Below are positions 17,053 through 25,252 of a DNA stretch of 64,000 nt, one piece after another (the first letter of the stretch is position 1; every line of letters begins with the position of its first letter). The stretch lies in contig WGMB01000010.1 of the NCBI GenBank assembly GCA_016125275.1, forward strand, positions 310,001 through 374,000. The letters are read 5' to 3'. Position numbers and translations under genes: made by a program. Source of the stretch: Acidobacteriota bacterium (GTDB taxonomy: Bacteria; Acidobacteriota; Terriglobia; Bryobacterales; UBA6623). The notes under the pieces are model-generated. The model had not been told where the DNA came from, did no database searches, and worked only from the letters and a program-made list of their open reading frames with translations.

Positions 17053-18115
17053 AACGCCGATCGGTCTGCGTCCCAAGCCGCGCGCCGCCATCGAGCGGAT
17101 GGCGCCCTACCACCCGCCGACGAGTGGGCGGGTCGGCGCGATGCGGCTCGATTTCAACGAGAACACCGTGGGCTGCTCGCCGAAGGCGCTCGAGCGCTTG
17201 AAGCAGGCTCTTACGGGCGAGTTGCTCGCGACCTATCCGGAATATGAGGCCGTTCGCGAAAAGGCCGCGGCCTTCTTCGGCGTCGGTGCGGACCAGATGA
17301 CCTTCTGTGACGGCACCGACGAAGGCATACACATCCTGATCCAGACCTATGTGGAAGCCGGCGATGAGGTCGTGATGACGTGGCCGGCCTATCCCATGCT
17401 GCGCTTCTACGCCCAGGTGGCCGGCGCGGAGCCCGTCCTGGTCCCCTACTGCGAGCCGGACTTGGCGTTTCCGCTCGACGAGCTGCTGGCCGCGATCGGC
17501 CCCAAAACGCGCGCGGTGCTGGTCGCCAACCCCAACAACCCCACCGGCGGCGCGATCGGGCTGGCGGACATCGAACGCATCCTCGAAAAAGCAGCCGGCG
17601 CGGCCGTGCTGATCGACGAGGCCTACTTCGAGTTCTACGGCGTCACCGCGCTGGACCTCCTGCCACGCTACCCGAACCTGTTCGTGAGCCGCACGTTCTC
17701 CAAGACCTACGGCTTGGCCGGCTTGCGCGTCGGCTGCCTGTTCTCGCAGGCCGAGAACATGGCTTTGGTGCGCAAGGGCCAGTCGCCCTATAGCGTAAAC
17801 GTGCTGGCCGCCGCCTGTGTGACCGCGGCCATCGAAGACCAGGAGTACGTCCGCGGGTACGTTCGCGAAGTGCTGGAAGCCCGCGAAGAGCTGCTGGCGG
17901 CGCTGCGCCGGCTCGACATCCCGTATTGGCCCACCGAGGCGAACTTCGTCCTGGTGCACCTGGGCGACAAGGCTTCGCGGGTGGTGGAAGGGTTGGCGGC
18001 GCGGGGTATTCGCGTGCGCGACCGCGGTAAGGAACGAGTCGGCGCCGTGCGGTTCACTGTCGGGACGCGCGAGCAGACGGCGCAGTTGATCGCCGCCGTC
18101 GAGGAGCTGTTGTAG
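17045..18115 (+). CDS. hisC: Histidinol-phosphate aminotransferase
   Basis: A 356-residue PLP enzyme that transaminates imidazole-acetol phosphate. FNENTVGCSPKALERLKQAL, VLVANPNNPTGGAIG and the PLP-lysine segment SRTFSKTYGLAGLRVG (about residues 217-232) are visible. Translation starts at TTG 17045, overlapping the end of hisD; the next gene, hisB, begins at the base after its stop. Length and motifs are standard. Confidence 0.95.
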   Translation: MTETPIGLRPKPRAAIERMAPYHPPTSGRVGAMRLDFNENTVGCSPKALERLKQALTGELLATYPEYEAVREKAAAFFGVGADQMTFCDGTDEGIHILIQTYVEAGDEVVMTWPAYPMLRFYAQVAGAEPVLVPYCEPDLAFPLDELLAAIGPKTRAVLVANPNNPTGGAIGLADIERILEKAAGAAVLIDEAYFEFYGVTALDLLPRYPNLFVSRTFSKTYGLAGLRVGCLFSQAENMALVRKGQSPYSVNVLAAACVTAAIEDQEYVRGYVREVLEAREELLAALRRLDIPYWPTEANFVLVHLGDKASRVVEGLAARGIRVRDRGKERVGAVRFTVGTREQTAQLIAAVEELL

Positions 18116-18718
18116 ATGGCCAGGACCGCCACGATCGAGCGCATCACCAAGGAGACGCAGATTCGCGCGCGCCTTGAGATCGACGGCAAGGGCGAGTACC
18201 AGGTCTCGACCGGAATCCGCTTCTTCGACCACATGCTGGAGCTGTTCACCAAGCATGGGGGCTTCGACCTGGATCTGCAGGCAACCGGCGACCTGGACGT
18301 GGACCAGCACCACACCGTCGAGGATGTGGGCATCGTGCTCGGGCAATGCTTCGCCAAGGCCTTGGGCGACCGCAAGGGCATCAACCGGGCGGGCTACTTC
18401 CTGATGCCGATGGATGAGACCCTGGCCGCCGTGGCGATCGACCTGAGCGGACGGCCCGCCCTGATCTACAGCGCCCCGACGCGCTTTCGCCTGGTGGGCG
18501 ACCTGCAGACCGAGCTGCTGCACGATTTCTTCGACGGGTTCGCGACGCATTGCGGCTGCAACCTGCACGCCAAGGTGCTCTACGGCCGCTCGAATCACCA
18601 CAAGATCGAGGGGATCTTCAAGTGCTTCGCGCGGGCCCTGCGGTTTGCGTGTTCGACCGATGAGCGCCTGAAGGATTCGTTGCCCTCGACCAAGGGATTG
18701 CTCGAGAAAACGACGTGA
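18116..18718 (+). CDS. hisB: Imidazoleglycerol-phosphate dehydratase
   Basis: A 200-residue manganese enzyme that dehydrates imidazole glycerol phosphate. Conserved blocks are [36 protein letters not shown] and the mirrored repeat with [18 protein letters not shown]. It is the single-domain form; the histidinol-phosphatase domain found in enterobacterial HisB is absent, and no separate phosphatase is in this operon. It starts immediately after the hisC stop, and its stop overlaps the hisH start. Confidence 0.96.
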   Translation: MARTATIERITKETQIRARLEIDGKGEYQVSTGIRFFDHMLELFTKHGGFDLDLQATGDLDVDQHHTVEDVGIVLGQCFAKALGDRKGINRAGYFLMPMDETLAAVAIDLSGRPALIYSAPTRFRLVGDLQTELLHDFFDGFATHCGCNLHAKVLYGRSNHHKIEGIFKCFARALRFACSTDERLKDSLPSTKGLLEKTT

Positions 18719-19320
18719 TTGCAATCTTCGACTACGGGGCCGGCAACTTGCGCTCGGTCGAGAACACGCTCGACGCCATCGGCGCGAGTTATCAGATCGT
18801 GCGTGACGCCGAGAGCCTGGAGCAGGCCGAGAAGATCATCCTTCCCGGCGTAGGGCACTTCGGGCAACTGTTGCGCTCGCTCGACCGATTGGGCGTTCGC
18901 GAAACGCTCAAGGAGCGGATGGCGGCCGGCGTGCCGTTCCTGGGCATCTGCCTGGGGTTGCAGGCGCTGTTCGAGGGCAGCGACGAGGCGCCGGAGCTGG
19001 CCGGTTTGGGAGTCTTTCCCGGGCGCGTGCGCCGCTTCCCTGCCGAGTTGCGCGCGCCGCAGATGGGTTGGAATTCCTTGCAGCCGCAGGGCGCTTCAAA
19101 GCTGATGGCCGGCGTCGGCGAAGCTCCCTACGTCTACTTCGCCAACAGCTACTATGTCCCGGCCGAGACCGGCGGCGGGCGCTCGGCGGCGCTTTGCGAT
19201 TACGGCGGCGTCTCCTTTACGGCGGCCCTGGAAGCCTCGAACGTCTTCGGCGTCCAGTTCCACCCGGAAAAATCGAGCGCCGTGGGCCAGCAGATCGTCA
19301 GGAACTTTCTCGCATGCTGA
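18715..19320 (+). CDS. hisH: Imidazole glycerol phosphate synthase, glutaminase subunit
   Basis: A 201-residue class I glutamine amidotransferase that feeds ammonia to HisF. It begins [20 protein letters not shown]. The nucleophile cysteine is in [15 protein letters not shown] (about residue 80), and the His-Glu pair is in [17 protein letters not shown] near the C-terminus. It starts with GTG overlapping the hisB stop, and its own end overlaps the hisF start by 7 bp, which fits equal production of the two subunits. Confidence 0.96.
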   Translation: MIAIFDYGAGNLRSVENTLDAIGASYQIVRDAESLEQAEKIILPGVGHFGQLLRSLDRLGVRETLKERMAAGVPFLGICLGLQALFEGSDEAPELAGLGVFPGRVRRFPAELRAPQMGWNSLQPQGASKLMAGVGEAPYVYFANSYYVPAETGGGRSAALCDYGGVSFTAALEASNVFGVQFHPEKSSAVGQQIVRNFLAC

Positions 19321-20093
19321 CCAAACGCATCATCCCCTGCCTCGACGTGAAGGCCGGACGAGTGGTCAAGGGCGTCAACTTCGTGGGTCTGCGGGACGCC
19401 GGCGACCCGGTGGAACTGAGCGACCGCTACAACCAAGACGGCGCCGATGAGCTGGTCTTTCTCGACATCACGGCCTCGAGCGACCGCCGCGACATCATGA
19501 TCGACGTAGTCGAGCGCACCGCACGAAAGGTCTTCATCCCGTTGACAGTCGGCGGCGGCATTCGCAGCGTGGCCGACGCCCGCCGGATTCTGGTGGTGGG
19601 GGCCGACAAGGTTTCGGTTAACACGGCCGCCGTGCACCGCCCGGAGCTCATCACCGAGCTGTCGGAAGAGTTCGGCGCGCAGGCGACCGTGCTGGCGATC
19701 GACGCCCGGCGGTCGGGAGCGGGCCGTTGGAACGTCTTTATCTACGGCGGCCGCGAGGACACCGGCATGGACGCGGTGGAATGGGCTCGGCGCGCCGAGG
19801 AGCTTGGCTGCGGAGAGATTCTGCTGACCTCCATGGACGCCGACGGCACCCAAGCCGGCTTCGATTGCGAGCTGACCCGGGCGATCTCGCGGGCGACCAA
19901 GATTCCCGTGATCGCCAGTGGCGGCGGCGGCCGGCCGGAAGACTTTCTGCGCGTGCTCACCGAGGGTGAAGCCGACGCTGCGCTGGCGGCCTCGGTGTTC
20001 CACTATGGGACTTACACGGTCGACGACTTGAAGGAGATCCTCGACAAGGAAGGCGTGCCGGTCCGGCCGCAAGCCCGCGTAGCCGTCGACTAG
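19314..20093 (+). CDS. hisF: Imidazole glycerol phosphate synthase, cyclase subunit
   Basis: A 259-residue TIM barrel that closes the imidazole ring and releases AICAR. The start [20 protein letters not shown] carries the catalytic aspartate, and the second is in [26 protein letters not shown] and [10 protein letters not shown] are the phosphate-binding loops. The ATG lies within the end of hisH. It is followed 21 bp later by a Nudix gene, not directly by another his gene. Confidence 0.96.
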   Translation: MLTKRIIPCLDVKAGRVVKGVNFVGLRDAGDPVELSDRYNQDGADELVFLDITASSDRRDIMIDVVERTARKVFIPLTVGGGIRSVADARRILVVGADKVSVNTAAVHRPELITELSEEFGAQATVLAIDARRSGAGRWNVFIYGGREDTGMDAVEWARRAEELGCGEILLTSMDADGTQAGFDCELTRAISRATKIPVIASGGGGRPEDFLRVLTEGEADAALAASVFHYGTYTVDDLKEILDKEGVPVRPQARVAVD

Positions 20094-20114
20094 GTCGGGC
20101 CCTGTATCGCTACC

Positions 20115-20594
20115 ATGCCGCACCTGTTCTACGACCTCGACTTCACGGTCTCCGTCTTCGTCGTCCATGCCGGCCGGGTCCTGCTGGTGCATCACCGCAA
20201 ACTGGGCCGCTGGCTGCCGGTGGGCGGCCACATCGAGATCGGCGAGGACCCCGAACAAGCGGCTTTGCGGGAGACGCTCGAGGAGAGCGGCCTGGAGATC
20301 GAGCTGCTGGGTCCGCGGCCTCCACGAGACTTTCCGGGGACGAAGATTCTCACCGCGCCCAGCTATTTGGACGTCCACGACATCCACGGGGATCATCGCC
20401 ACATCGGCATGATCTACTTCGCCCGGGCCGGCAGCGCCGAGCTGCGTCTGGCGGAGCAGGAGCACCACGCCATCCGCTGGTTTACGCCCGAGGAGTTGGC
20501 TGATCCGGAACGCGGCGTGGACGAGGCGATTCGCTTCTATGCCGGTGAAGCCTTGGCGCGCGTGGGCGGCGAGGCGGTCAAGGAGAACGGATGA
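20115..20594 (+). CDS. Nudix hydrolase embedded in the his operon
   Basis: A 159-residue Nudix protein. The Nudix box is GGHIEIGEDPEQAALRETLE with ESGL directly after (about residues 37-60). It satisfies the GX5EX7REUXEEXGU pattern except that a threonine takes the first hydrophobic position. Such enzymes cleave nucleoside diphosphates linked to another moiety. The gene lies 21 bp after hisF, and its stop overlaps the hisA start (ATGA), so it is translated as part of the operon. The operon has no hisE, so this enzyme may act on PR-ATP or a related nucleotide; that is inference. A general housecleaning role is the alternative. Confidence 0.88.
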   Translation: MPHLFYDLDFTVSVFVVHAGRVLLVHHRKLGRWLPVGGHIEIGEDPEQAALRETLEESGLEIELLGPRPPRDFPGTKILTAPSYLDVHDIHGDHRHIGMIYFARAGSAELRLAEQEHHAIRWFTPEELADPERGVDEAIRFYAGEALARVGGEAVKENG

Positions 20595-21298
20595 TCATTC
20601 CGTGCATCGATCTGCAGGACGGCAAGGTCGTCCAACTCGTGCAGGGACGCGAGAAGGCTCTCGAAGGCGACTCTCCCGAGCGGATGCTCGAAAAGTTCGC
20701 GGCGTTTGGCGTGATTCAGGTGATCGACCTGGACGCTGCCATGGGCAAGGGCTCCAACGACGCGATCGTGCGCGATCTGGCGGGCCGGGCGGTGACGCGC
20801 GTCGGCGGCGGGGTGCGCAACGTGGAGCGCGCCCGCGCGCTGATCGATGCCGGCGCTTCGCGGGTGATCGTCGGGACGGCCGCCTTTTCCGGCAACGGCG
20901 TCAATGAGCCATTGCTGGCGGAGATGGACGCAGCCATCGGACGAGAGAAGATTCTATTGGCGCTCGATTCCAAGGACGGCCGGATCACCATCAAGGGGTG
21001 GCAGGAAGCCGTGGATCGCACCGCCGAAGATGTGATCCAGAGTCTGGAACCGTATTGCGGCGGCTTCCTGTGCACCTATGTGGACAAGGAAGGCATGCTG
21101 CAAGGCACGGATCTGGATTGGTACAAGCGCTTACGCGCGGCGACCCGGCACGAGATTACGGCGGCCGGCGGGATCACCACCATCGAGGAGATCCAGGCCC
21201 TGGCGGATTTACAGATTCATTCCGCGTTGGGAATGGCGATCTATACCGGCAGATTGGACCTGGAAGAACTGGCCAAGATGAACGGGCGGCTCGACTGA
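20591..21298 (+). CDS. hisA: Phosphoribosyl-ProFAR isomerase
   Basis: A 235-residue TIM barrel that isomerises ProFAR to PRFAR. It begins MIIPCIDLQDGKVVQLVQGR with the catalytic aspartate. VGGGVRNVERARALIDAGAS and ITAAGGITTIEEIQALAD form the two phosphate sites, and LLALDSKDGRI carries the second aspartate. The ATG overlaps the stop of the Nudix gene. It is the last gene of the operon and runs into a strong terminator. Confidence 0.94.
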   Translation: MIIPCIDLQDGKVVQLVQGREKALEGDSPERMLEKFAAFGVIQVIDLDAAMGKGSNDAIVRDLAGRAVTRVGGGVRNVERARALIDAGASRVIVGTAAFSGNGVNEPLLAEMDAAIGREKILLALDSKDGRITIKGWQEAVDRTAEDVIQSLEPYCGGFLCTYVDKEGMLQGTDLDWYKRLRAATRHEITAAGGITTIEEIQALADLQIHSALGMAIYTGRLDLEELAKMNGRLD

Positions 21299-21316
21299 GC
21301 CGCCCGTTCTTGTTCC
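21280..21316 (+). terminator. Terminator of the his operon
   Basis: GAACGGGCGGCTC (21280-21292) pairs perfectly with GAGCCGCCCGTTC (21297-21309) across a four-base loop, followed by TTGTT. The left arm is inside the last codons of hisA. It also faces the 3' end of the convergent DksA-type gene and may act on both strands. Confidence 0.8.
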
Positions 21317-21359
21317 GGTCGCCGCGGCGCGTTTGCAACGCGGGACGCGGCGGGATTTT

Positions 21360-21764
21360 CTACCGGCGCCGTTCGGCCTTCTGGCGCTCTTCCTCTTCGC
21401 GCGCCGCGATCTCTTCCTGGCAGCCAATGCAAAACTTGGCCCAGGGAATCGCCGCCAGACGCTTCTGAGAAATCGGCTCCGAGCACTCCAAGCACTCGCC
21501 GTAGCTGCCCTCTTCGATGCGGCTCAGCGCCTCATTGATCTCGCGGAGCAACATCACGTCGATGTTGTTGCGATTCAAGAAGATCCACTCTTCGTGGCTC
21601 TGCACCGCGAGGTCATCCACATCAGCCATGCGCTCGCCCTTGAGCGCCTGTCCGGCCTTTGCGGTCATCAAATTCTCGCGGATCTCGGCCGCCTTGGCGG
21701 TCAACGTCTCGCGAAACTGCTCCAACTGGGCCTTGGTGAGCCCTTCGATTATCGTGTGCGCCAT
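21360..21764 (-). CDS. DksA/TraR-type zinc-finger protein
   Basis: A 134-residue protein. Residues 8-88 are two long helices, and a four-cysteine zinc finger follows with C91 and C94 (YGECLECSEPIS) and C112 and C115 (WAKFCIGCQEE). This is the DksA/TraR layout, whose members bind the RNA polymerase secondary channel and modulate transcription, often with ppGpp. The C-terminus is a charged tail. A strong AGGAGGT site precedes the ATG. A good minus-strand promoter lies about 230 bp upstream, leaving a long leader. Confidence 0.88.
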   Translation of the reverse strand: MAHTIIEGLTKAQLEQFRETLTAKAAEIRENLMTAKAGQALKGERMADVDDLAVQSHEEWIFLNRNNIDVMLLREINEALSRIEEGSYGECLECSEPISQKRLAAIPWAKFCIGCQEEIAAREEEERQKAERRR

Positions 21765-21998
21765 CGCCCACCTCCTCGGAGTTTGCCAAGGCCTCTAGGC
21801 CCTTCGGCTGACTCCCACACTGATCGACCCTTCCGGGGTCCCACTTTAAGACTTCAATGAGGGCTTGGGCCGCGCTAGGCCTTCCGCCTCTTCTTGGTTC
21901 CGAACTGATTGGATTCCGCTCGGCCCCCAGTCGTTGCAAAAACTTTCGCCAGGCTTAGTTTTGCGCCCCTGGTCTGTGTGCACCACGACTGAGTGGAG

Positions 21999-22027
21999 AG
22001 TATACGAAATCGCTTGCATCCTGACAA
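21999..22027 (-). promoter_or_regulatory. Promoter of the DksA-type gene
   Basis: On the minus strand TTGTCA (22022-22027) and TATACT (21999-22004) are separated by exactly 17 bp. Each hexamer is one mismatch from consensus. The transcript would start near 21992, giving a leader of about 228 nt before the DksA-type ATG at 21764. Within this leader, 21927-21972 can form an extended hairpin. Confidence 0.6.
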
Positions 22028-22241
22028 GACCTTTTTTGCAAGATTCTTTCGCGGAGCCCTCCAGGGGAATCGTTTCAGTCACTTCTCCACTTCTTGTCGG
22101 CGGATCGAGACGCCGCTGCGCTACCTTGTGTGCTTGTGAAGGAGTGCGTAACCGAGTCCGCCGTCCCGACGAACTATTTTTCCAGTGGGTGCGGTTTCTG
22201 CGGGATCGGTGACGCTTGGCGGCTGGCGGGGGCCATCTTCG

Positions 22242-22841
22242 GTGAGCGTTGAAAAGTGGCGCGACACTCCAGCGGCTACGGCCGAGCCGAGTCGGCTGGA
22301 GGGTCTGATGCAGAAGTACCAGCAGGCGGATCCGGTGGCGACCGCGGAGCTGGTACGGACGCTATCGCCCATGCTGCTGCGGTTTTTGGCCGGTCCCATA
22401 CAGACCCGGGCGCATGCGGAGGACATGCTGCAGGAGTGTTGGTTGCGCGTCCACAAAGCTCGTCATACCTACAGGCCGGGCTCGCCGGTCTTGCCGTGGA
22501 TCTTCGCCATCGCCCGGTACACGAGGGTGGACGCCTATCGCCGGCGCAGCTCGATCGACCGCCGGGAGCTGCCGTCGGAAGACTTGGAGACTGCCGCGCC
22601 CGGCGCAGCCGAGCCGGAACCGTCCACTGGGCTGGACCTGTGGCGGTTGGTGGGTGAGTTGCCCGACAGCCAGCAAGAAGTCGTCAAGCTGCTTAAGGTT
22701 TCCGGGATGAGCCTCGAAGAAGTCGCCCGGGCCACCGGCGGTACGGTCGGTTCCGTCAAGCAGAAGGCGCATCGCGCCTACCGCAAGTTGCGCGAGATGC
22801 TCGAGCAGAGAGGTTTTCCCGGCGGGGGAGGCGCCCGCTAG
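22242..22841 (+). CDS. Sigma-70 family RNA polymerase sigma factor
   Basis: A 199-residue ECF-like sigma factor. Region 2 covers LMQKYQQADPVATAELVRTL to HAEDMLQECWLRVHKARHTY and WIFAIARYTRVDAYRRR. Region 4 has ELPDSQQEVVKLLKVSGMSL with EEVARATGGTVGSVKQKAHR. The GTG at 22242 is chosen; a GTG at 22185 would add 19 residues of low similarity. The downstream gene 3 bp later encodes a membrane anti-sigma factor, so the pair forms one signalling unit. The roughly 250 bp between the DksA promoter and this start show nothing else I can name. Confidence 0.85.
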   Translation: MSVEKWRDTPAATAEPSRLEGLMQKYQQADPVATAELVRTLSPMLLRFLAGPIQTRAHAEDMLQECWLRVHKARHTYRPGSPVLPWIFAIARYTRVDAYRRRSSIDRRELPSEDLETAAPGAAEPEPSTGLDLWRLVGELPDSQQEVVKLLKVSGMSLEEVARATGGTVGSVKQKAHRAYRKLREMLEQRGFPGGGGAR

Positions 22842-22843
22842 CG

Positions 22844-23650
22844 ATGCACGATTGCGAATCGATCGCCCAGTTTCTCGAGCGGGCCGGCGCCGCTGAAAGA
22901 GCCGCGCCTCCGGAGCCGATCCGCGCGCATCTGGAGCAGTGCCCCCATTGCCGCGAGCTGTGGCGGTTCATGGCGGACGCCGAACCGGCGGCGCTGACTC
23001 CCCAAGCCGAGGAGCGCATTACCCAGACCTTGTTGGGCTCTTTGCAGGCCGTCCGCCCGCTGCCTTCGCGCACGATGATCGCACTGGCCTTCATGGCCGT
23101 CTTTCTGGCGGTCTCCGCCCTGACGGTGGCGCTCGTGGGCTGGAGCTCGGCCCAGGCCATGACGACGCTGCAGTTGCTCGGAATGCTGGCTGCCATTCTG
23201 GTGTCGGCCGGCCTCACCGGCTTCTGGCTGAGCGGAGAGATGGCTCCCGGGGAAAAGCGTTGGACGGGGCCGGGCGGGCTGTGTGCGGGCTCGCTGGCGG
23301 CGTTGGGGACGTTGATCCTGGTGTTGTTCCCGTGGGAAGCCCCGCCGGGATGGCTGGCGATCAGCATCAAGTGTTTTCGGGCCGGATTCGTGCTGTCGCT
23401 GCCCGCGGTTGCGCCGTTGGTCTGGCTGCTGCGGCGGGGCTTCCCGCTGTCCTGGGGAGCGGTGGGCGCCGGCGCGGGCTTGCTGGCAGGGATGGTCGGC
23501 TTTCTGATGCTCCACATGGAGTGCCGGTTCTATAGCGCGCCGCACATCGTGCTGGGACACCTGACGGCTCCGCTGGCCGCCGCCGGCGTCGGCTACGCGC
23601 TCGGCAAGGTCATCGAGGCCTATCAGCGGTCCAGGGCGGCCGAGGCTTGA
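22844..23650 (+). CDS. Membrane anti-sigma factor with zinc-finger N-terminus
   Basis: A 268-residue protein. The N-terminal 60 residues contain HDCESIAQFLERAG and IRAHLEQCPHCRELW, a zf-HC2-like zinc-binding anti-sigma motif. Six hydrophobic helices follow (for example IALAFMAVFLAVSALTVALV), resembling the DUF1109/NrsF multi-pass class. Only 2 bp separate it from the sigma gene, so it is very likely that sigma factor's inhibitor. The signal it senses is unknown. It ends just before the selenoprotein gene, which may belong to the same transcript and hints at redox or envelope stress. Confidence 0.8.
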   Translation: MHDCESIAQFLERAGAAERAAPPEPIRAHLEQCPHCRELWRFMADAEPAALTPQAEERITQTLLGSLQAVRPLPSRTMIALAFMAVFLAVSALTVALVGWSSAQAMTTLQLLGMLAAILVSAGLTGFWLSGEMAPGEKRWTGPGGLCAGSLAALGTLILVLFPWEAPPGWLAISIKCFRAGFVLSLPAVAPLVWLLRRGFPLSWGAVGAGAGLLAGMVGFLMLHMECRFYSAPHIVLGHLTAPLAAAGVGYALGKVIEAYQRSRAAEA

Positions 23651-23676
23651 AAGCGCCTCCTATACTGAGGTTTCCG

Positions 23677-24726
23677 ATGCGGCGTCTCCTCCTGCTGGGC
23701 GGGCTCTTGGTCCTGACGATGAACGCGGCGGGACAGGGTCCTGCAGTTGCTACCGGACCCGCTGTCGGCGAGAGGATCCCGAGTATCTCCGCGGTCGATC
23801 AAGACGGCCGCGAGCGCGACTTCGACAGTTTGAAGGGGCCGAACGGGCTGCTCCTGCTGTTCCACCGTTCGGCGGACTGGTGACCGTACTGCAAGGGCCA
23901 ACTGGTTCAGTTGGAGAGAAAGCGCAAGGATCTCGAGGAGCAGGGCGTCCGCCTGGCGGCGATCAGCTTCGATCCGCCGGCCGTGCTCAGGTCCTTTGCT
24001 GATCGCGCCGGCATCGGCTATCCGCTGTTGTCGGACCCGGATTCAAAGATCATCCGGGCCTTCGGCATCCTAAATACGTCCGTGCCGCAGGACCACGAGT
24101 TCTACGGCATTCCGAACCCCGGCGAGTATCTGGTCAACGCGGACGGGACGGTCCGTGCGAAGTTCTTCGAGAACAACATTCGCGAACGCTTCACCGCCGG
24201 CCGCGTGCTGGTTCGGGAGCTCCACATTGCGGGCCGGGCCGCTGAGCAGAGCGTGGAGACCGACCATCTGGAACTGACATCTTGGGCGAGCGACCAAGTC
24301 CTGCGCGGCGGCAACCGGGTCGCTCTGGGCTTGGATATCGCCCTGGGGCCGAAGATGCACGTCTACGCGCCGGGCGTCAAAGGCTACATCGCTGTCGATT
24401 GGGAGATGGAGCAGACGCCCGGGCTCGAGAGCTTTCCTGTCGAGTACCCCGATCCGGAGAGCCTGCACCTGCCGGCGATCGGCGAGACCGTTCCGGTCTA
24501 CCAGGGCTCCGTGCGCTTCCTGCGGGACGTCATGATCGGCCAGCCCGATCAGATCGAGCATCTGCTCGGCGAGGACGGTAAGCTTCTGCTGCGGGGGACG
24601 TTCCGCTATCAGGCCTGTGACGACAAGGTGTGTTATCTGCCGCAGACCGTCGAGCTGGAGTGGCGCCTGGACTTCGAACAGCACGATCGCCAACGCGCGC
24701 CTGAAGAGATTCGGCGGCCGCGATAA
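23677..24726 (+). CDS. Selenoprotein: redoxin with in-frame UGA plus DsbD-like domain
   Basis: The frame from ATG 23677 to the stop at 24724-24726 is broken only by TGA at 23881-23883. Reading that codon as selenocysteine gives a 349-residue protein with HRSADWUPYCKGQLVQLE. U69 then takes the first cysteine position of the CxxC active site of AhpC/TSA-type redoxins and C72 is kept. Before it are a signal peptide (MRRLLLLGGLLVLTMNAAG) and the redoxin start; after it are VRLAAISFDPPAVLRSFADR and NPGEYLVNADGTVRAKFF. Residues about 215-340 resemble the DsbD N-terminal domain, with FRYQACDDKVCYLPQ (C314, C319). A perfect hairpin at SECIS distance follows the UGA. Selenocysteine in acidobacterial redoxins is plausible from known selenoproteomes. 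The protein probably acts in the periplasm on peroxides or disulfides. Confidence 0.88.
23881..23914 (+). promoter_or_regulatory. UGA (Sec) codon and SECIS-like hairpin
   Basis: The TGA at 23881-23883 is followed by CCAACTG (23898-23904), loop GTT, CAGTTGG (23908-23914), a perfect 7 bp stem. The apical loop starts 22 nt after the UGA and its first base is G. Both fit the bacterial SECIS rule (loop about 16-37 nt from the UGA, guanosine in the first two loop positions). This is the signal bound by SelB. Confidence 0.85.
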
Positions 24727-24758
24727 GCGGGCTCTCCGGAAGCTAGAACAGGGCGGAG

Positions 24759-25169
24759 TTAGAGCAGCGCGGAGTCCAACTGCTGCGAGGCGGCGTAGCT
24801 CGCCGGCCGAGGTAGCCGCTCGGGCTGCTCGTCGTGCTGGTAGCGACGCAGGTAGCCGGAGAGCTTGGCGGCGTCGTTGTGGAAGAAGTCCGCCAGGAGT
24901 CGATCCAGGGCTAGCTCGCAAGCGTCCTCACGGCTCCAGGTCGGCCGGTAGACGTAGCCGCGGCCCTGCTTGCGCCGAGCGGCCACGTGCTTCCGCGTCA
25001 GGCGGTCCAGCACGGTCATGACGGTGGTGTAGGCGAGTGGGCGGGAAGGCTTCAGTCGTTCCTGCACGCCGGCCACGGTGGCCGTCTCCACCTCCCAAAG
25101 AATCTTCATCACCTCCATCTCGAGCTCGGGCAAAGGGCGGCTTCGGCGGACGGAGGGTGTGGCAGTCAT
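24759..25169 (-). CDS. BlaI/MecI/CopY family repressor
   Basis: A 136-residue protein with the Penicillinase_R winged helix: LPELEMEVMKILWEVETATV, AGVQERLKPSRPLAYTTVMT, VLDRLTRKHVAARRKQGRGY (about residues 12-70). The C-terminal part forms the dimerisation helices (ACELALDRLLADFFHNDAAK). Such repressors are usually inactivated by a BlaR1/M56 metalloprotease; here the nearest protease is an M48 gene just upstream. I prefer the ATG at 25169; the frame is open to GTG 25223 but that extension overlaps the operator-like repeat. A 16 bp near-perfect tandem repeat (24744-24775) spans the stop. Confidence 0.85.
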   Translation of the reverse strand: MTATPSVRRSRPLPELEMEVMKILWEVETATVAGVQERLKPSRPLAYTTVMTVLDRLTRKHVAARRKQGRGYVYRPTWSREDACELALDRLLADFFHNDAAKLSGYLRRYQHDEQPERLPRPASYAASQQLDSALL

Positions 25170-25209
25170 GGGGGAGCAGTCCTCTTTGCTAGAAGATCTT
25201 ACCACGGTA

Positions 25210-25235
25210 GAAACAGAAATCACCGTTTCTGTTTC
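25210..25235. promoter_or_regulatory. Perfect inverted repeat, candidate BlaI operator
   Basis: GAAACAGAAA (25210-25219) and TTTCTGTTTC (25226-25235) form a perfect 10 bp inverted repeat with a 6 bp spacer. It lies in the 83 bp gap between the M48 gene stop and the BlaI start. The ACAG/CTGT half-sites resemble the ACA/TGT core of BlaI/CopY operators, so autoregulation is likely. A hairpin terminator is less likely because no T-run follows. Confidence 0.6.
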
Positions 25236-25252
25236 GATGAAAACTTAAAGTA

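Noticed and set aside
15229-17091. 620-residue minus-strand frame opposite hisI and hisD
   Set aside because: It runs antisense to well-matched enzymes and its translation is low-complexity Arg/Gly/His text.
23881-23883. Redoxin gene read as a pseudogene because of an internal stop
   Set aside because: The codon is TGA at the exact active-site cysteine position, similarity continues on both sides, and a SECIS-like hairpin follows at the right distance.
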